Position numbers and translations under genes: made by a program. Below the pieces are notes generated by a model. That model did no database searches. It was not told where the DNA came from and saw only the letters and a program-made list of their open reading frames with translations. Shown here in pieces: positions 1-9,162 of a DNA stretch of 49,711 nt (the first letter of the stretch is position 1; each line of letters opens with the position of its first letter). Source of the stretch: UMGS1484 sp045593325 (GTDB lineage: Bacteria; Bacillota; Clostridia; Oscillospirales; Acutalibacteraceae); NCBI GenBank assembly GCA_045593325.1, contig JAZNWL010000061.1, positions 1 to 49,711 of the forward strand. Direction: 5' to 3'.

Positions 1-3000
1 GTGGTGCCCGGCTATTATCAGATCGACAAGGATCTGGCCGATGAGGCCAACTGGTCCCATAAGGAACTGACCGAGATGGCCAAGTATTATGAGGACAACC
101 TGGGCTACAACATCATCGGCGGTATGAATACTGACCTGTACTACAGCAGCTATTCTCCCCGTGTTCTGGTCTACAACGGCGAAAGCATCGGCAACTTTGG
201 CAAAAATGTTGCCACCGGCGGTGCCGTGCTGAATCCCACCTCCTCTATCCTGTATGTCTTCAAGGATGCGGAAGGCAATGTTTCCTGCGACGTCAAGGCC
301 TTTAACAAGACCGAGCTGGAAGGCTATCTTGCTGACGGAACCCTGCTGCACGCAGTGGGTGTTTCCTTCGGTATGACCGTTAAGGACGGCGAGCTGGTGT
401 CCAAGACCGAAGAGCGCACCTCTTCTGCCGCTGCCCGTTCCATGGTGGGCGTCAAGGCTGACGGCACCCTGGTTCTGTGTATGAACGACGGCCGCGGTGC
501 CAACAACTCCGTGGGCTTCTGCAACTATGAGCTGGGTGAATCCATGCTGGCCCTGGGCTGCCAGTGGGCAGCAAATTGCGACGGCGGCGGTTCCTCCACC
601 TTCCTTTCTCAGCGCCCCGGTCAAGACCTTGCTATTAACTGCTCTCCTTCCGACGGCGCAGAACGTCCCACCACCACCGGTATTTTCTTTATTTCTACCG
701 CTCCTGCTGACGGTGAATTTGCCCGTGCAAACATCACCAGTGATGCCCAGTATTACACTCCCGGCAGCACCGTAACCTTTGATGTTTTGGGTACCGACTT
801 GGTAGGTAACGTAGCCGAAATTCCCGAAGACGTTTCTTGGCAACTTGCTGATGATACCATGGGTACCATTGAAAACGGCGTATTCGTTTCCAACGGCAAA
901 GTTGGCGAAGTAACCGTTCAAATGGTATACCAAGAGGAAGTAGTTGGTGAATGCACCGTTGAAATGGTTGTGCCCACCGGTTTTGCTTTCTCCCAAAGCG
1001 TGATGACCGTTCCCTTTAACAAAGAAGTTTCTTTGGGCTTAAAAGCCACCATTAACGATGGCTTGCATGAAGTTGTGCTGAAAGGGTCTGACATTACCAT
1101 TGAAACCACCAACGATGCTTTGGGTACCTTCAACGGTCTTACCTTCACTTCGGTAACCGAAGAAAACGCTCCTGCTGATCTTACCAGCACCGTTACTGCA
1201 ACCTTAACCTGTGCGAACCTTACCGCTCAAACCTCTTTGAGCTTGGGGAAAGGTTCTGAAGTGTTGTTTGGTTTTGATAATGCTAACGACGCTGACCAAT
1301 GGAACATTGCTGACGTAAACGGCAATGACCAAGGCTTTAAACAAGAAATCAGCGTTGCTTCCAAAGAAGATGGCCAAGTTCACGACGGTGACGGCTCTCT
1401 TCGTGTGGAATTCAACGCAGTTGCTGCCCCCGGAATCTCCTCCGGCGGTTATGCACAATCCGACTTGTTCTTAAACGATGCCATTATTGTTGAAAACGCA
1501 AAATCCATTGGTTTCTGGGCATATATCCCCGATGAATATGTTCACTGCTGGATTCGTGTTCTTTATTGGTATGATAAAGACGGTGACGGTAAATATGAAT
1601 CCAAAAACACCGTAACCGTTATCAACCAACCCCAAATTTACAATACCGCTTCCGAAGACGGCTGGTATTACTTCTCGGTTGACGTAAGCGCTTATAAGAG
1701 TGTTATGATTGCCGGTAAAAATGATGCGGATCTGATTTCTTATAATGCCAGCAAATGCGACGCCAACAACTTCCGTTTCATTGAGTTCATGTTCCCCCAC
1801 ACCAACACCATGACTCAATGGCAAACCTACGGTACCTTGAACGGTCCTTACACCGTTTATGTGGATAACATCACCGCTGACTTCTCCGACGCTGTAGACG
1901 ACAGAGAAGCTCCTATCTTTGGTGACGTTACTTTGATGGCAGAAAACGATACCAACGTTGCTCTTGCCCACAGAAACACCGTAACCACCACCAGCAACAC
2001 CTTGACGGTTACTGCTGCTGTTGCAGAAAACACAACCAAATCCAACGCCACCGGCTTGAATGCCGCTTCTGCCAAAGCGTATGTTGACGGTGTTGAAGTA
2101 GACGTTGCCTTTGCCAACGGCAAAATGACCATCAAAGATATTGCTGTTGCCGATGGGGTTCATCGTGTAAAATTTGAAATTTGCGATATGATGGGCAACA
2201 AGTCTGTTGTCATTCGCAATATCAAAGTAGAATCCGGTGTAGAAGCTTCCACCGTTCAAGTGGTTCCCCAGGATGCTACTCTTGACCGTTTGTATGGCGG
2301 TTCGGTTTATTGGATGGATGTAAATGCCACCAATATTGAAACCATTCAATCGGTAAAAACCGTTTTGGATCTGAACAGCTTGAACCATTGGGAATTGGAT
2401 CACATGGTAGTTGCCCAAGGCTTTAGTGCAGAGTATTCTGTAAATGAAGAAACCAATACTGCCACCATTACCTTCACCCGCACCGGCAAAAACACCAAAA
2501 CCGGCGCTGCCACCATCGCTTCTTTGCCCATTCGTGTTGTTTACTACGACACTGATATTCACGTTGAAGGTTATGACGCTGTTTCCTTCTGGAATGATTA
2601 CGGATTCTGGCCCCAAGACGTGAAAGTGGACGTTGATATGGGTGAAATCACCTATGTGGAAGGTTACACCTCTGCTGTTTTGGGTGCGTTTTCCAACGAT
2701 CAATTGAAAGTGGATACTGAAATGTATATCGCTTCTCAACACATGGATGCCACCTACAAAGCCGAACGGGGTACTGCTCACGTACATACTCCCGTAGCCA
2801 TTGACGATAAAGAAGCTACTTGCGTTGTAGACGGTTATACCGGCAGAACCTACTGTGAAGTATGTGATTCTGTTGTGGATTGGGGTACCACCCAAGAAGC
2901 CACCGGTGAACATGACTATGTTCTGGCTGACGGCACCTTCACCTGTACTCTTTGCGGTGACAACTATGTAGCCAACGGTCTGGTACAAGAAGGCGATAAA

Positions 3001-5391
3001 TATTATTGCTATTTCAATGGAAATAAAGTTTCCGGCTGGCAATCCATTGACAACTGCTACTACTATTTTGATACCAAAACCTACGCCAATGTAAGCGGTC
3101 ATGTTGCCATTAATGAGATTTACTATGATTTTGATGAACAAGGTAAACTCATCAAAGGCTCCTGGGTAAACGCTTTCAAGGGCTGGCAATATTTCAATGG
3201 TCCCAAGAGCGTTAAAATGGGCTGGTTGGAAGTGGATGGCCAATGGTATTATATTGATCGTCACTATCGTGTAACCGGTTACAAAAACGTTACCTTGAAG
3301 GATAGCTATGACACCGGTATTTGCTACTTCGATGAAAACGGTGTATTTATTGAAGTATTAAATGGTATTTACGATTTTGACGGTACTCGTCGCTACTATG
3401 TAAACGGCGTTAAGAAAAATGCCGGCTTGGTTGAAATCGATGGCGATTATTATTTTGCCGGCGCCGATGCTGTAATTGCTACCGGCCGTACTTATGTATG
3501 GAAACCCAACGGCATTTTGCCTGAAGGCAGTTACTATTTCGATGAAGACGGTAAATTGGTTGGCGCTTCTTCTGAAGGAGAAATCGTTACCATTGATGAC
3601 GTAAAATATTATTACAAAGATGCAGTTGCCGTTGCTGCCGGTTTGGTGGAAGTAGACGGTGCTTACTACTTTGCCGATACCAACGGTGTGATTTCCACCG
3701 GTAAAAAATACGTATGGAAAACCAACGGTATTGTTGCAGAAGGTTACTACTATTTTGGTGACGATGGCAAAATGATTGGCTCCGAACAAGGGGAAATCAA
3801 AGAAATCGACGGTGTTCGTTACTATTGCGAAATGGGCTTGCCCGTTGCTGCCGGTTTGATTGAAATTGACGGGTATTACTACTTTGCCGATACCAACGGT
3901 GTAATTGCCACCAGCAGAAAATACGTTTGGAAAGGCAACGGCATTGTAAAAGAAGATTCTTATACCTTTGATGCTACCGGTAAAATGGTTGGCGTTAAAG
4001 TTGTAGACGGTCAAGAAGTTCTTGGTCAAATTGTTACCGATGCCAACGGCACCATTTGCTACTACGAAAAAGGGAAAGCAAAACCTGCTGGCTTGATTTT
4101 GGTAGACGGTTATTACTACTTTGCCGATGTAAACGGTGTAGTTACCACCGGTAAAAAATACGTATGGAAAACCAATGGTTTGTTTGCTGAAGATACCTAC
4201 ACCTTTGATGCCACCGGAAAAATGCTTGGTATTAAAGTGGTAGACGGCAAAACCGTTGTTGGTCAAATTGTTACCGAAGCTGACGGCACTATGCGTTACT
4301 ACGAAATGGGTAAAGCCAAAGTTGCCGGTTTGGTATTGGTAGACGGTTACTACTACTTTGCTGATGTAAATGGTGTTATCACCACCGGTAAAAAATATGT
4401 ATGGAAAACCAATGGTATTGCAGTCGAAGATTCTTACACCTTTGATGCCACCGGTAAAATGGTTGGTGTTAAAGTTGTGGACGGCCAAACCGTATTGGGT
4501 GAAATTGTCACCGAAACCGATGGTGCTATGCGTTACTACGAAATGGGTAAAGCCAAAGTTGCCGGTTTGGTATTGGTAGACGGTTACTACTACTTTGCCG
4601 ACGTAAACGGCGTTATTACCACTGGCAAAAAATACGTATGGAAAACCAATGGTATTGTTGCTGAAGAATCTTACACCTTTGATGCCGAAGGTAAAATGGT
4701 CGGCGTAACCGTGGTAGACGGCCAAACTGTATTGGGTGAAATCATCACCGAAACCGATGGTACCATGCGTTACTATGAAATGGGTAAAGCCAAAGCTGCT
4801 GGTTTGGTATTGGTAGACGGTTACTACTACTTTGCCGACGTAAACGGTGTAATTTCCACCGGCAAAAAATACGTTTGGAAAGGCAACGGCATCGTTGCTG
4901 AGGATTCCTATACTTTTGATGACCAAGGTAAATTGGTTGGTGTAAAAGTGGTAGAGGGTGAAACCGTATTGGGTGAAATTGTCACCATTGACGGTACCAT
5001 GTACTACTATGCTATGGGTAAAGCCAAAGCTGCTGGTTTTGTACAATTAGGCGACGATTACTACTTTGCCGATGTAAACGGCGTCATTGCCACCGGCCGT
5101 ACCTATGTTTGGAAAACCAATGGTTTGGTTGCTGAAGGTTCCTATGAATTTGGTGCCGATGGTAAAGCTGTAAACGGCTTTGTAACCAAAGACGACGGGA
5201 TTTATTACTACGAAATGGGTAATAAAGCAGCCACCGGTATTCATTACATTGACGGTTACTTCTACTTTGTAGAAAGCACCGGTAAAATTGTAACCAACCA
5301 AGTGTACTATGTATGGAAAGGCAATAGCCTCCTCTTGCAAGGTCGTTATACCTTCAACGAACTTGGTCAAGTTACAGCATTTAACAACTAA
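1..5391 (+). CDS. Phosphodiester glycosidase (NAGPA-like) surface protein with cell-wall-binding-like repeats, 5' partial
   Basis: The reading frame is open from base 1, so the true start and probably a signal peptide lie upstream; 1796 codons are visible. Residues about 1-235 form a phosphodiester glycosidase (NAGPA/DUF2233) domain: the motifs ARSMVGVKADGTLVL (about 145-160) and NCDGGGSSTF (about 192-201) are the family's signature. Residues about 245-410 look like bacterial Ig-like strands. A carbohydrate-binding-like module follows at about 420-630 (SLRVEFNA, YVDNITADF). A Cys-pair segment lies at about 925-985 (ATCVVDGYTGRTYCEVC, TCTLCGDNY). From about 990 to the end there are aromatic Gly-rich repeats (DGYYYFADVNGVI) resembling glucan/choline-type wall-binding repeats. 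I infer a secreted wall-associated enzyme acting on a glycan phosphodiester or capping sugar. Codon use changes sharply near nt 620-720 (see findings). The domain call is firm; substrate and anchoring are inferred. Confidence 0.8.
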   Translation: MVPGYYQIDKDLADEANWSHKELTEMAKYYEDNLGYNIIGGMNTDLYYSSYSPRVLVYNGESIGNFGKNVATGGAVLNPTSSILYVFKDAEGNVSCDVKAFNKTELEGYLADGTLLHAVGVSFGMTVKDGELVSKTEERTSSAAARSMVGVKADGTLVLCMNDGRGANNSVGFCNYELGESMLALGCQWAANCDGGGSSTFLSQRPGQDLAINCSPSDGAERPTTTGIFFISTAPADGEFARANITSDAQYYTPGSTVTFDVLGTDLVGNVAEIPEDVSWQLADDTMGTIENGVFVSNGKVGEVTVQMVYQEEVVGECTVEMVVPTGFAFSQSVMTVPFNKEVSLGLKATINDGLHEVVLKGSDITIETTNDALGTFNGLTFTSVTEENAPADLTSTVTATLTCANLTAQTSLSLGKGSEVLFGFDNANDADQWNIADVNGNDQGFKQEISVASKEDGQVHDGDGSLRVEFNAVAAPGISSGGYAQSDLFLNDAIIVENAKSIGFWAYIPDEYVHCWIRVLYWYDKDGDGKYESKNTVTVINQPQIYNTASEDGWYYFSVDVSAYKSVMIAGKNDADLISYNASKCDANNFRFIEFMFPHTNTMTQWQTYGTLNGPYTVYVDNITADFSDAVDDREAPIFGDVTLMAENDTNVALAHRNTVTTTSNTLTVTAAVAENTTKSNATGLNAASAKAYVDGVEVDVAFANGKMTIKDIAVADGVHRVKFEICDMMGNKSVVIRNIKVESGVEASTVQVVPQDATLDRLYGGSVYWMDVNATNIETIQSVKTVLDLNSLNHWELDHMVVAQGFSAEYSVNEETNTATITFTRTGKNTKTGAATIASLPIRVVYYDTDIHVEGYDAVSFWNDYGFWPQDVKVDVDMGEITYVEGYTSAVLGAFSNDQLKVDTEMYIASQHMDATYKAERGTAHVHTPVAIDDKEATCVVDGYTGRTYCEVCDSVVDWGTTQEATGEHDYVLADGTFTCTLCGDNYVANGLVQEGDKYYCYFNGNKVSGWQSIDNCYYYFDTKTYANVSGHVAINEIYYDFDEQGKLIKGSWVNAFKGWQYFNGPKSVKMGWLEVDGQWYYIDRHYRVTGYKNVTLKDSYDTGICYFDENGVFIEVLNGIYDFDGTRRYYVNGVKKNAGLVEIDGDYYFAGADAVIATGRTYVWKPNGILPEGSYYFDEDGKLVGASSEGEIVTIDDVKYYYKDAVAVAAGLVEVDGAYYFADTNGVISTGKKYVWKTNGIVAEGYYYFGDDGKMIGSEQGEIKEIDGVRYYCEMGLPVAAGLIEIDGYYYFADTNGVIATSRKYVWKGNGIVKEDSYTFDATGKMVGVKVVDGQEVLGQIVTDANGTICYYEKGKAKPAGLILVDGYYYFADVNGVVTTGKKYVWKTNGLFAEDTYTFDATGKMLGIKVVDGKTVVGQIVTEADGTMRYYEMGKAKVAGLVLVDGYYYFADVNGVITTGKKYVWKTNGIAVEDSYTFDATGKMVGVKVVDGQTVLGEIVTETDGAMRYYEMGKAKVAGLVLVDGYYYFADVNGVITTGKKYVWKTNGIVAEESYTFDAEGKMVGVTVVDGQTVLGEIITETDGTMRYYEMGKAKAAGLVLVDGYYYFADVNGVISTGKKYVWKGNGIVAEDSYTFDDQGKLVGVKVVEGETVLGEIVTIDGTMYYYAMGKAKAAGFVQLGDDYYFADVNGVIATGRTYVWKTNGLVAEGSYEFGADGKAVNGFVTKDDGIYYYEMGNKAATGIHYIDGYFYFVESTGKIVTNQVYYVWKGNSLLLQGRYTFNELGQVTAFNN
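3421..5370 (+). repeat. Tandem intragenic repeats, about 237-bp units
   Basis: The C-terminal third of the surface protein gene is built from about eight tandem copies of a roughly 79-residue unit that starts with A-G-L-(V/I)-x-(V/I)-D-G-x-Y-Y-F. The most alike copies begin at 4087, 4324, 4561 and 4798, exactly 237 bp apart, and they share long stretches of identical nucleotides. Copies further upstream (from about 3421, 3640, 3850) and downstream (5032, about 5230) are more diverged or shorter. This pattern fits recent expansion by unequal recombination. Confidence 0.85.
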
Positions 5392-5401
5392 GTTTTATTT
5401 T

Positions 5402-5431
5402 CCCTATGGTGCCCCTTGGGGCACCATAGGG
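5402..5431. terminator. Perfect hairpin after the surface-protein gene
   Basis: A 14-bp perfect inverted repeat (CCCTATGGTGCCCC paired with GGGGCACCATAGGG, centre TT) begins 10 nt after the stop codon. A T-rich stretch precedes it and no T run follows on the plus strand, so it is at best an atypical intrinsic terminator. A TATAAT box at 5475-5480 downstream may mark a new promoter for the next gene, without a recognisable -35. Confidence 0.55.
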
Positions 5432-5512
5432 GATTGCCATTATAAAAGGGCACAGGGAGCATTCTTTGCTTTTTTATAATAGCAATAAGAAATCCCCAAA
5501 AGAGGTGTTGGT

Positions 5513-6349
5513 ATGATTTCGAAATTATTTCGGTTTATTTTTCGCAACAACTATTCCAGAAACGGTGAAAAACTTGCCGGTAAAAAAGTGCACTTGGAAT
5601 ACTATAAGGATGCCACCAATTTAGGGGATTTGTTAAGCCCGGTGGTTTTTGAATACATGCTGTCCCAACGGGGATTAACCCTTTCATCTCCTGCCGTTAA
5701 GAAAAAACCAACCCATATAACTGCTATTGGTTCTCTTTTGGGTGGTAGCGGAGAGTTTGATATGACCGTGTGGGGAAGCGGTTTGATGCGGTTTTCTGCT
5801 ATAAAGTATATTTGCCGCAGAAGATTCTATCAAAAATTAGATATTCGGGCAGTAAGAGGGCCTGTAACCCGAACTGCGTTAAGGGAAAGTGACATTCCCT
5901 GTCCCGAGGTTTATGGAGATCCTGCTATTTTGATGCCGTTGATTTATTCTCCTGCTCCCAAAGAAAGAAAAGGAACAGTGCTCATTACCCATTATTTAAC
6001 CCCCACCGACCAATATCGTAATTTAGAGGGGATTACCTTTTTGGATATACAAACTGCCGATTATAAAACTTTTATCGATACTATTTCTTCTGCTGAAAAA
6101 GTGATTTCATCCTCTTTGCACGGTATTATTTTGGCAGAAACCTACGGTACACCTGCTGTGTTCCTGAAAAAAGGAATTGAATTGGAATTGTTAAAGTTTT
6201 ATGACTGGTATTTTTCCACCAACCGTTATAATGTAAAGGTGGCATCGGACGTGCAAGAAGCTTTGGCTATGGAACCCATGTCTTTGCCCGATTTAAAAGA
6301 AATGCAAACCGCAATCATGGAGGCGTTCCCCTATGATTTATGGACTTAG
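5513..6349 (+). CDS. Polysaccharide pyruvyl transferase family protein
   Basis: This 278-residue protein matches the polysaccharide pyruvyl transferase family, which adds pyruvate ketals to sugars of exopolysaccharides or wall glycans using phosphoenolpyruvate. Visible signatures are TNLGDLLSP near residue 36, AVRGPVTR near 118, EVYGDPAIL near 136 and SSLHGIILAETYGTPAVFLK near 201-220; the last is the conserved C-terminal Ser-Ser-Leu-His-Gly segment. The ATG at 5513 follows AGAGGTG at a normal distance. It is the first gene of a same-strand glycan block, with 21 nt to the flippase gene. The length is near the short end for the family. The acceptor sugar cannot be deduced. Confidence 0.85.
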   Translation: MISKLFRFIFRNNYSRNGEKLAGKKVHLEYYKDATNLGDLLSPVVFEYMLSQRGLTLSSPAVKKKPTHITAIGSLLGGSGEFDMTVWGSGLMRFSAIKYICRRRFYQKLDIRAVRGPVTRTALRESDIPCPEVYGDPAILMPLIYSPAPKERKGTVLITHYLTPTDQYRNLEGITFLDIQTADYKTFIDTISSAEKVISSSLHGIILAETYGTPAVFLKKGIELELLKFYDWYFSTNRYNVKVASDVQEALAMEPMSLPDLKEMQTAIMEAFPYDLWT

Positions 6350-6370
6350 GAAAACAAATGATAATTGATT

Positions 6371-7672
6371 ATGAAAAAAACATTATTAAAAAACAAAGTA
6401 TTGAAAAACGCCTCCTGGATTATAATTTGTAAAGTAATGCAGTCGGTGCTCAACCTGGTTATCGGGATGATCACCGCACGGTATTTGGGGCCTTCCAATT
6501 ACGGGTTGATCAACTATGCCGCTTCTATTGCTGCCTTTTTCCTTCCACTTATGCGGTTGGGATTAACCTCCACCCTGGTACAGGAATTTGTTTCTCGGCC
6601 GGAGGATGAGGGAAAGGTGTTGGGAACCTCCCTGATAATGAATATTGTCTCGGGGATTCTTTCGGTTGTGGGAATTTGCAGTTTTTGCATGGTTGCCCAT
6701 GCAGGAGAAAAAGAAACCGTTTTGGTTTGTGTTTTATATAGCTTTACCCTGCTGTTTCAAGCGGCGGAAATGACTCAATATTGGTTTCAGGCAAAATTTC
6801 TTTCCAAATACCCCTCCGTCATTTCTTTGGTGGCGTATGCGGTAATGTCGGCTTACAAAATTTATGTGCTTGCCGCAGAAAAATCCATTTACTGGTTTGC
6901 GATAACCCATGTAATTGAATCGTTGATTATTGCGGTGTTGTTGTTAATCCTTTATTGTAGGGTGGCAACCCAAAAACTTGGTTTTTCATTTTCTTTGGCA
7001 AGAGAAATGCTTTCCAAAAGCAAATATTATATTATCTCCGGTCTGGCGGTTATTATTTTGCAGTATACCGATAAATTTATGCTGAAAAATATGATTAGTG
7101 ACGAGGTTACCGGTTTTTATTCTGCCGCCGTTACCTGTGCCGGAGTTACGGGCTTTGTTTATGCCGCCATCATTGATTCTATGCGTCCTCAGGCATTAAA
7201 GCAAAAACAGGTTTCCACGGAGAAATTTGAAGAACATATTTCCCTGTTGTATTCGGTGATTTTTTATCTTTCCTTAGCCCAGTGTTTGGTTACCACTGTT
7301 TTTGCCAAGCCTATCATTTTTTTATTGTATGGAGAGGCCTATTTGCCGGCAGTTCCTGTTTTACAGGTTGCAGGATGGGTGGTTACCTATGCGTATATGG
7401 GAACAGTTCTCAGTGTATGGATTTTGGGGGAACATAAAGACTCTTCCATTGTTTTATTGGGGATTTTTGGAGCGGGCTCCAATATTATATTAAATTTAGT
7501 TTTTATTCCTTGGCTTGGTGCGGTTGGTGCGGCAATTGCCTCGTTAATTTCACAGTTTTTAAAGAATATTGTATATTGTTTCTTGGTTAAATCTTTGCGG
7601 AGAAACGTGGTTCTTATGCTACGGGGGATCAATCCAAAATTCGTGTGTGAACAACTGCGCAAACGGATATAG
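6371..7672 (+). CDS. Wzx-type oligosaccharide flippase
   Basis: A polytopic membrane protein of about 433 residues. The N-terminal segment has the typical MOP-superfamily pattern (GMITARYLGPSNYGLINYAASIA), and there are some 12-14 hydrophobic helices. It most likely moves lipid-linked glycan repeat units from the inner to the outer face of the membrane. I chose ATG 6371; an in-frame TTG at 6365 is the alternative, and neither has a well-placed ribosome site (the AGGA at 6347 overlaps the end of the previous gene). Its position between a pyruvyl transferase and a glycosyltransferase supports a role in surface polysaccharide export. Confidence 0.85.
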   Translation: MKKTLLKNKVLKNASWIIICKVMQSVLNLVIGMITARYLGPSNYGLINYAASIAAFFLPLMRLGLTSTLVQEFVSRPEDEGKVLGTSLIMNIVSGILSVVGICSFCMVAHAGEKETVLVCVLYSFTLLFQAAEMTQYWFQAKFLSKYPSVISLVAYAVMSAYKIYVLAAEKSIYWFAITHVIESLIIAVLLLILYCRVATQKLGFSFSLAREMLSKSKYYIISGLAVIILQYTDKFMLKNMISDEVTGFYSAAVTCAGVTGFVYAAIIDSMRPQALKQKQVSTEKFEEHISLLYSVIFYLSLAQCLVTTVFAKPIIFLLYGEAYLPAVPVLQVAGWVVTYAYMGTVLSVWILGEHKDSSIVLLGIFGAGSNIILNLVFIPWLGAVGAAIASLISQFLKNIVYCFLVKSLRRNVVLMLRGINPKFVCEQLRKRI

Positions 7673-7705
7673 TTATTGCTTTTTATAGAAAGGGTATATT
7701 GGATT

Positions 7706-8686
7706 ATGAATATAAAAATGCCATTAATCAGCATCATTGTACCGGTTTATAAAGTAGAAAAATATTTGGACTGTTGCGTGGAAAGCATTTTGGCACAAAC
7801 CTACAAAAACATAGAGTTGATTTTGGTGGATGACGGTAGCCCGGATAATTCCGGTGCTATGTGTGATGCGTGGGCACAAAAGGATTCTCGTGTACGAGTG
7901 ATTCACAAACAAAACGGTGGAGCTTCTACTGCTCGCAATGTAGCGTTGGATGTAGCTCGTGGAGAGTACATTGGCTTTGTGGACAGTGATGATTTTATTC
8001 ATCAAGATATGTATATGTGCCTAATGCAGGCACTTGAAAACGCTTCGGTTAAAATCGCTTGTTGTGAATCGGTAGAGGTGGAAGAGGACGTTAACACACC
8101 GTTGGACGTTTCGAAAGAGTGCACTATAAAAGAGTTCACAGCCGAAGAAACCATGGAAGAAATTTACGCTTATCGTATGGGGACGTCTTTTTGGCGTCGT
8201 TTGTTTCATGCTTCGGTGTTGGAGGGAATTCGCTTCCCTGAAGGAGAAATCAATGAAGAATACCCTTTGCTCATTCCCATTGCAGTAAAGGCAGGGGGAA
8301 CGGTAGCAATCAATCGGGTTTTGTATTATTATAGGAACCGAGCCGACAGCGTAACCGGTACGGTACACACCTCCCTTAAAACCATGAAAATTGTGGCAAC
8401 GAATTTGCAACGAATGAAAAAACAAGAAAAGGAAAATGGATGGTCTTTTGCCAATTTCCCTCTTTTTGTGGCACAGGAGTCATTCTTTGTACTACTTTCC
8501 ATTTTAAAAAATCATAAGGTTTTGGCTGAAGAGTTAAAGGATTTGTATTACCAATATCTTGGTATGGCGAGAAAAAACAAAAAAGCATATTTAGCTTCAA
8601 AAGCAAGCTCCTTAAAAAACAAAATATTGTATTTTTTGGTGGTTACTGGAATTTATCGCAAATTAAGGAGAATCAAAATAAAATGA
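7706..8686 (+). CDS. GT2-family glycosyltransferase
   Basis: A 326-residue GT-A fold glycosyltransferase. The N-terminus shows the family 2 hallmarks: SIIVPVYKVEKYLDCCVESI, then VDDGSPDNSG and NGGASTARN, and the metal/donor motif FVDSDDF at about residue 94. It should transfer a sugar from a nucleotide-sugar onto a lipid-linked glycan at the inner membrane face. The start is placed at ATG 7706, behind AGAAAGGG at 7687-7694; the upstream in-frame ATG at 7676 lacks this signal. The stop overlaps the next start as ATGA, indicating translational coupling with the VanZ-like gene. Donor and acceptor are unknown. Confidence 0.9.
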   Translation: MNIKMPLISIIVPVYKVEKYLDCCVESILAQTYKNIELILVDDGSPDNSGAMCDAWAQKDSRVRVIHKQNGGASTARNVALDVARGEYIGFVDSDDFIHQDMYMCLMQALENASVKIACCESVEVEEDVNTPLDVSKECTIKEFTAEETMEEIYAYRMGTSFWRRLFHASVLEGIRFPEGEINEEYPLLIPIAVKAGGTVAINRVLYYYRNRADSVTGTVHTSLKTMKIVATNLQRMKKQEKENGWSFANFPLFVAQESFFVLLSILKNHKVLAEELKDLYYQYLGMARKNKKAYLASKASSLKNKILYFLVVTGIYRKLRRIKIK

Positions 8687-9162
8687 CCAAGCAACCCAAA
8701 TGGAACAAAGGAGTTGTTTTCTTTGTTGTTATTAGTTTTTGTTCGGCGTTGTTTATTGTTGTTAACGGATTGTTAAATGTAACCTCTTCTAATAGTATGA
8801 GCGGTTGGATTATGAACATATTATTTCCCAAACTTCCCGATTGGCATATTACCTATGGACAATACCAAACAGTAATTCGAAAAATTGCTCATTTAGCAGA
8901 ATACGGAGCTTTGGGTATGTGGCTTTGGTTCTTCAAACTCTCTTTGGCGACTTCGGGGAAAAAGATAACCGGTTGGTTTTTCTGCTTTTTATTATTGTTC
9001 CTTGGAGTGTTGGATGAGTTTTTACAAAGTTTTTCCCAGCGTTCCGCAACGGTTAGTGATATTGTAATTGATTTATTGGGGGGCTTGCTGGGTATGGCAG
9101 GCGCCATGGCAATTCATAGAATTTGGAAAATTTGCAAAAACAGGAGGAATCATCATGGATGA
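8683..9162 (+). CDS. VanZ-like family membrane protein
   Basis: A 159-residue protein with four predicted membrane segments and both conserved VanZ-family motifs: RKIAHLAEYGALG (about 66-78) and DEFLQSFSQRSATVSDIVID (about 109-128). VanZ itself gives low-level teicoplanin resistance; most family members have no proven function and often lie in surface-glycan clusters, as here. No vanHAX-type genes are nearby, so glycopeptide resistance should not be inferred. The start overlaps the preceding glycosyltransferase stop by 4 nt, and its own end overlaps the next start by 8 nt, which indicates an operon. Confidence 0.88.
   Translation: MTKQPKWNKGVVFFVVISFCSALFIVVNGLLNVTSSNSMSGWIMNILFPKLPDWHITYGQYQTVIRKIAHLAEYGALGMWLWFFKLSLATSGKKITGWFFCFLLLFLGVLDEFLQSFSQRSATVSDIVIDLLGGLLGMAGAMAIHRIWKICKNRRNHHG

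Noticed and set aside
1471..5046. Long open frames on the minus strand opposite the surface protein gene (1471-3264 and 3358-5046)
   Set aside because: They are antisense shadows produced by the biased codon use and repeats of the plus-strand gene. Their translations are low-complexity mirror repeats without starts, ribosome sites or domains.
8683..9162. Glycopeptide resistance determinant (vanZ)
   Set aside because: Only the general VanZ-like family is supported. No vanHAX or vanRS genes are present and the gene sits in a glycan operon.
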